From Haplosporangium gracile (taxonomy: Eukaryota; Mortierellomycota; Mortierellomycetes; Mortierellales; Mortierellaceae): a stretch of 64,000 nt of DNA. The stretch lies in NCBI GenBank assembly GCA_015499985.1, contig JAAAUF010000095.1, positions 2,574-66,573 of the forward strand. The letters run 5' to 3'. The translations under genes and the position numbers were made by a program. The notes under the pieces were generated by a model that worked only from the letters and a program-made list of their open reading frames with translations, was not told the DNA's origin and searched no databases. This document shows positions 62,270 to 64,000 of the stretch, piece after piece; within the stretch, counting starts at the first letter, position 1; each line of letters opens with the position of its first letter.

Positions 62270-63505
62270 GGGGACTTTCCTCTGCCATCCTCAACGATAT
62301 CAACATCGATACTTCTGGCACTGGTTACATGGAGAAACCGGGTTTCTACAACTGACTTCGTAGCCTCGACGACGTTATGCGCCGGCAAAATCGACATATC
62401 GCCGTTATGATTGACGACGTCCGCAGCCACAATGACTCGGAGACGATAGGCCTTACCAATAACGCAATCATTCGACTGCAAGCAGACACCACCTCTCTTA
62501 CTCAGTCAATGGATCAAGGAGTCATTTGGTCCTTTAAGGCTCATTATAACTAGGAAATGCTTCATACGATCAACTGTCGGGGGCTCAGGAAAGTGCACAG
62601 GAACAGGAACACAAAAAAGAAAAGGAACAGGAACACAGAAAAGAACAGGAATGGAGACAACGATTTGATAGATAATAAGGATCTTTGAGAGTGCATTTCA
62701 ACTGTTTGGAGGAAGGTCACGTAAGCCTGTATTTGCAATTGCTTCGCCCAAGCACCGATCCTAAGCAGCCTCCAGTCAAATGATCTCAAGGGTCTTGGAG
62801 CCGAATGCGCACAACACCAAGTGGAAACTTTTCAGCAGGAACTCATAGCCAAATACCGGCATCTGGAGGACGAAATAATTTCACAGAACGACATCGGTGT
62901 GTTGAACTATTTGGATATGATATACAGCGATGGACCGGACGAGGATATGCTGAGCGCTATCCAGGAGACCATAAAGAAGGACGAGTTCAAGTTCCTGTGT
63001 CTGGAGCAGTCTGTTGACCACATTCACGACATTGACGCGGGGGACGAGGAGACTGAAAATGAGGAGGAATATTTGGATTTTGAGAATTTCGATGAATCTC
63101 TATGTGACAACGATCGCGGCGAACCAACACTAGCGCCTCGAAGCAAGAACACCTCTTTCCGCGGCAACAAGCGCCTATCACCACATTCTAGCCCTCTGGA
63201 TGATGAGTACTATCATTGCAACAAAGGATCGTTCATCTAGAGTTTGGATCGGCTCAAGAGTGCGTTACAGTAATGAATGACAAGGATCCAAATGCACTCA
63301 AGCAGCTGGTTTTCGTACATTGAGTGGTGGAAACAAGTGCAGATTACTTGGAGTTGACAAACCTCGACATGAACACCAACATCTACGACGATATCGTTGC
63401 CTACTCGGACGGCCTCTTTATTCTGAGCCTGAAGAGGAGGAGGAGGTGGAGGAAAGAACACCCGATGAAGAACGGTTGGGAAGAGGACATCCCAGAAAAA
63501 TGTAA
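62270..63505 (+). pseudogene. Decayed Tigger/pogo-type DDE transposase
   Basis: On the plus strand, GYMEKPGFYN, a stop, then DVMRRQNRHIAVMIDDVRSH, NDSETIGLTNNAIIRLQA and SLTQSMDQGVIWSFKAHYN are visible (62320-62550). The block order M-x-x-x-x-R, M-I-D-D with SH, L-T-N, and S-x-x-Q-x-MDQGVI-x-x-F-K matches the CENP-B/pogo/Tigger DDE superfamily, including the second catalytic Asp (VMIDDVRSH). Farther down, CICNCFAQAPIL matches the usual NC(F/W) segment. A 139-codon acidic frame (62821-63240) and further acidic sequence to about 63505 would be the C-terminal tail. In-frame stops (after FYN and after KAHYN) and an AGGAAC repeat show it is dead. The N-terminal HTH/CENPB part was not recognised upstream. 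Confidence 0.65.
62597..62653 (+). repeat. AGGAAC-type repeat inside the transposase remnant
   Basis: Imperfect tandem copies of ACAGGAAC and AGGAACA with A-rich interruptions, in two larger units of about 30 bases. The core hexamer is the same as in the decayed membrane-protein copy at 15719-15769. Confidence 0.75.
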
Positions 63506-63691
63506 ACAAACATCACATAGTTATTTCTATTCAGTGTGATGAATATATTGTCAAAAATTATTCTCAATATAATGTGACAATTCCATTATATCCAGAGAAG
63601 ACTATAATGTACAGGGGCACTGTGATGGAGGCGTGGGAATGGTGGCAACGCGTGAGAATGGTGGCGACACAGGAGACAGTCTACAATACTA

Positions 63692-63961
63692 TCACACCTC
63701 ATCAGACGGCAGACCAGGTGATGTAAAGCGCCTGAGTGTAATGGCACCATGAGGTACAGCGCAAGGCATATTGAAACACGGAGGAGGTGTTGAGGGGACT
63801 TGGGGATGCCATACATCTAGAAAAACACGTCCGCTACAAGGTGGAGCTTCCGTTCTGCCTCCCTTCATGATCCATGTGAACGCAATCTCATGTATTCTGG
63901 TCTTGTTCACTTTGTCCTTGTAAGGAAATCGCCGATCTCTTGGGGGAGTCTGGTCACCCAT
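63692..63961 (-). CDS. Edge open frame, 89 codons, unrecognised
   Basis: An ATG-started minus-strand frame (MGDQTPPRDRRFPYKDK, then IHEIAFTWIMKGGR) runs to a stop at 63692. The composition is not low complexity, and a Pro/Cys-rich second half follows. No family is recognised. The frame sits at the window edge, so an upstream exon may lie outside. It may also be a chance frame. Confidence 0.2.
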   Translation of the reverse strand: MGDQTPPRDRRFPYKDKVNKTRIHEIAFTWIMKGGRTEAPPCSGRVFLDVWHPQVPSTPPPCFNMPCAVPHGAITLRRFTSPGLPSDEV

Positions 63962-64000
63962 GGGCGCCAGAAGTTGAACGATAATAGAACCCTTGAAAAT

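Overview
This window is eukaryotic and fungal. It carries short spliceosomal introns with GT/AG (rarely GC/AG) borders, a chitin-synthase export chaperone (Chs7), a Mak5-type nucleolar helicase, a fungal-style INO80 and a CAAX Ras. Poly-N and poly-Q tracts, decayed F-box genes, Fanzor remnants and small unclassified membrane proteins point to an early-diverging lineage. My best guess is Mortierellomycota (Mortierella/Linnemannia-like), inferred from gene style and not from any database search. Exon borders were set by hand from splice sites, reading phase and family conservation.

Layout. 0.7-4.3 kb (+): a PAK/Ste20-type kinase with two CRIB motifs. 4.5-7.8 kb (-): MAK5/DDX24 helicase, convergent with it. 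7.8-13.4 kb: gene-poor, with decayed coding fragments, an interrupted four-span membrane protein and a minisatellite. 13.4-16.5 kb (+): an eight-span membrane protein followed by a broken tandem copy. 16.8-24.4 kb (-): INO80 in nine exons. 25.5-26.6 kb: two Fanzor (eukaryotic TnpB-like) remnants lying head to head. 26.8-29.0 kb (-): CHS7. 31.1-34.2 kb (-): RAS. 36.6-38.2 kb (-): a frameshifted F-box gene beside a 10-N assembly gap. 39.5 kb (+): a small secreted protein. 40.5-47.3 kb (-): three tandem Gag-capsid/zinc-knuckle genes (intact, decayed, intact) with no polymerase genes. 48.2-49.8 kb (-): a STIMATE/YPL162C-type membrane protein, divergent from REV1 (50.5-55.6 kb, +). 55.7-58.3 kb (-): a small membrane protein and a probable organellar O-methyltransferase. 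58.3-64.0 kb: gene-poor, with a tandem repeat and a decayed Tigger/pogo (DDE) transposase.

Functional themes. PAK and Ras are signalling GTPase effector and switch proteins, Chs7 serves cell-wall chitin synthesis, INO80 and REV1 act in chromatin and damage tolerance, and MAK5 acts in 60S ribosome assembly. These housekeeping genes sit between blocks of mobile-element debris. The most unusual features are the pol-less Gag-like gene array, the paired Fanzor fossils, the tandem-CRIB kinase and two consecutive GC-AG introns in REV1.
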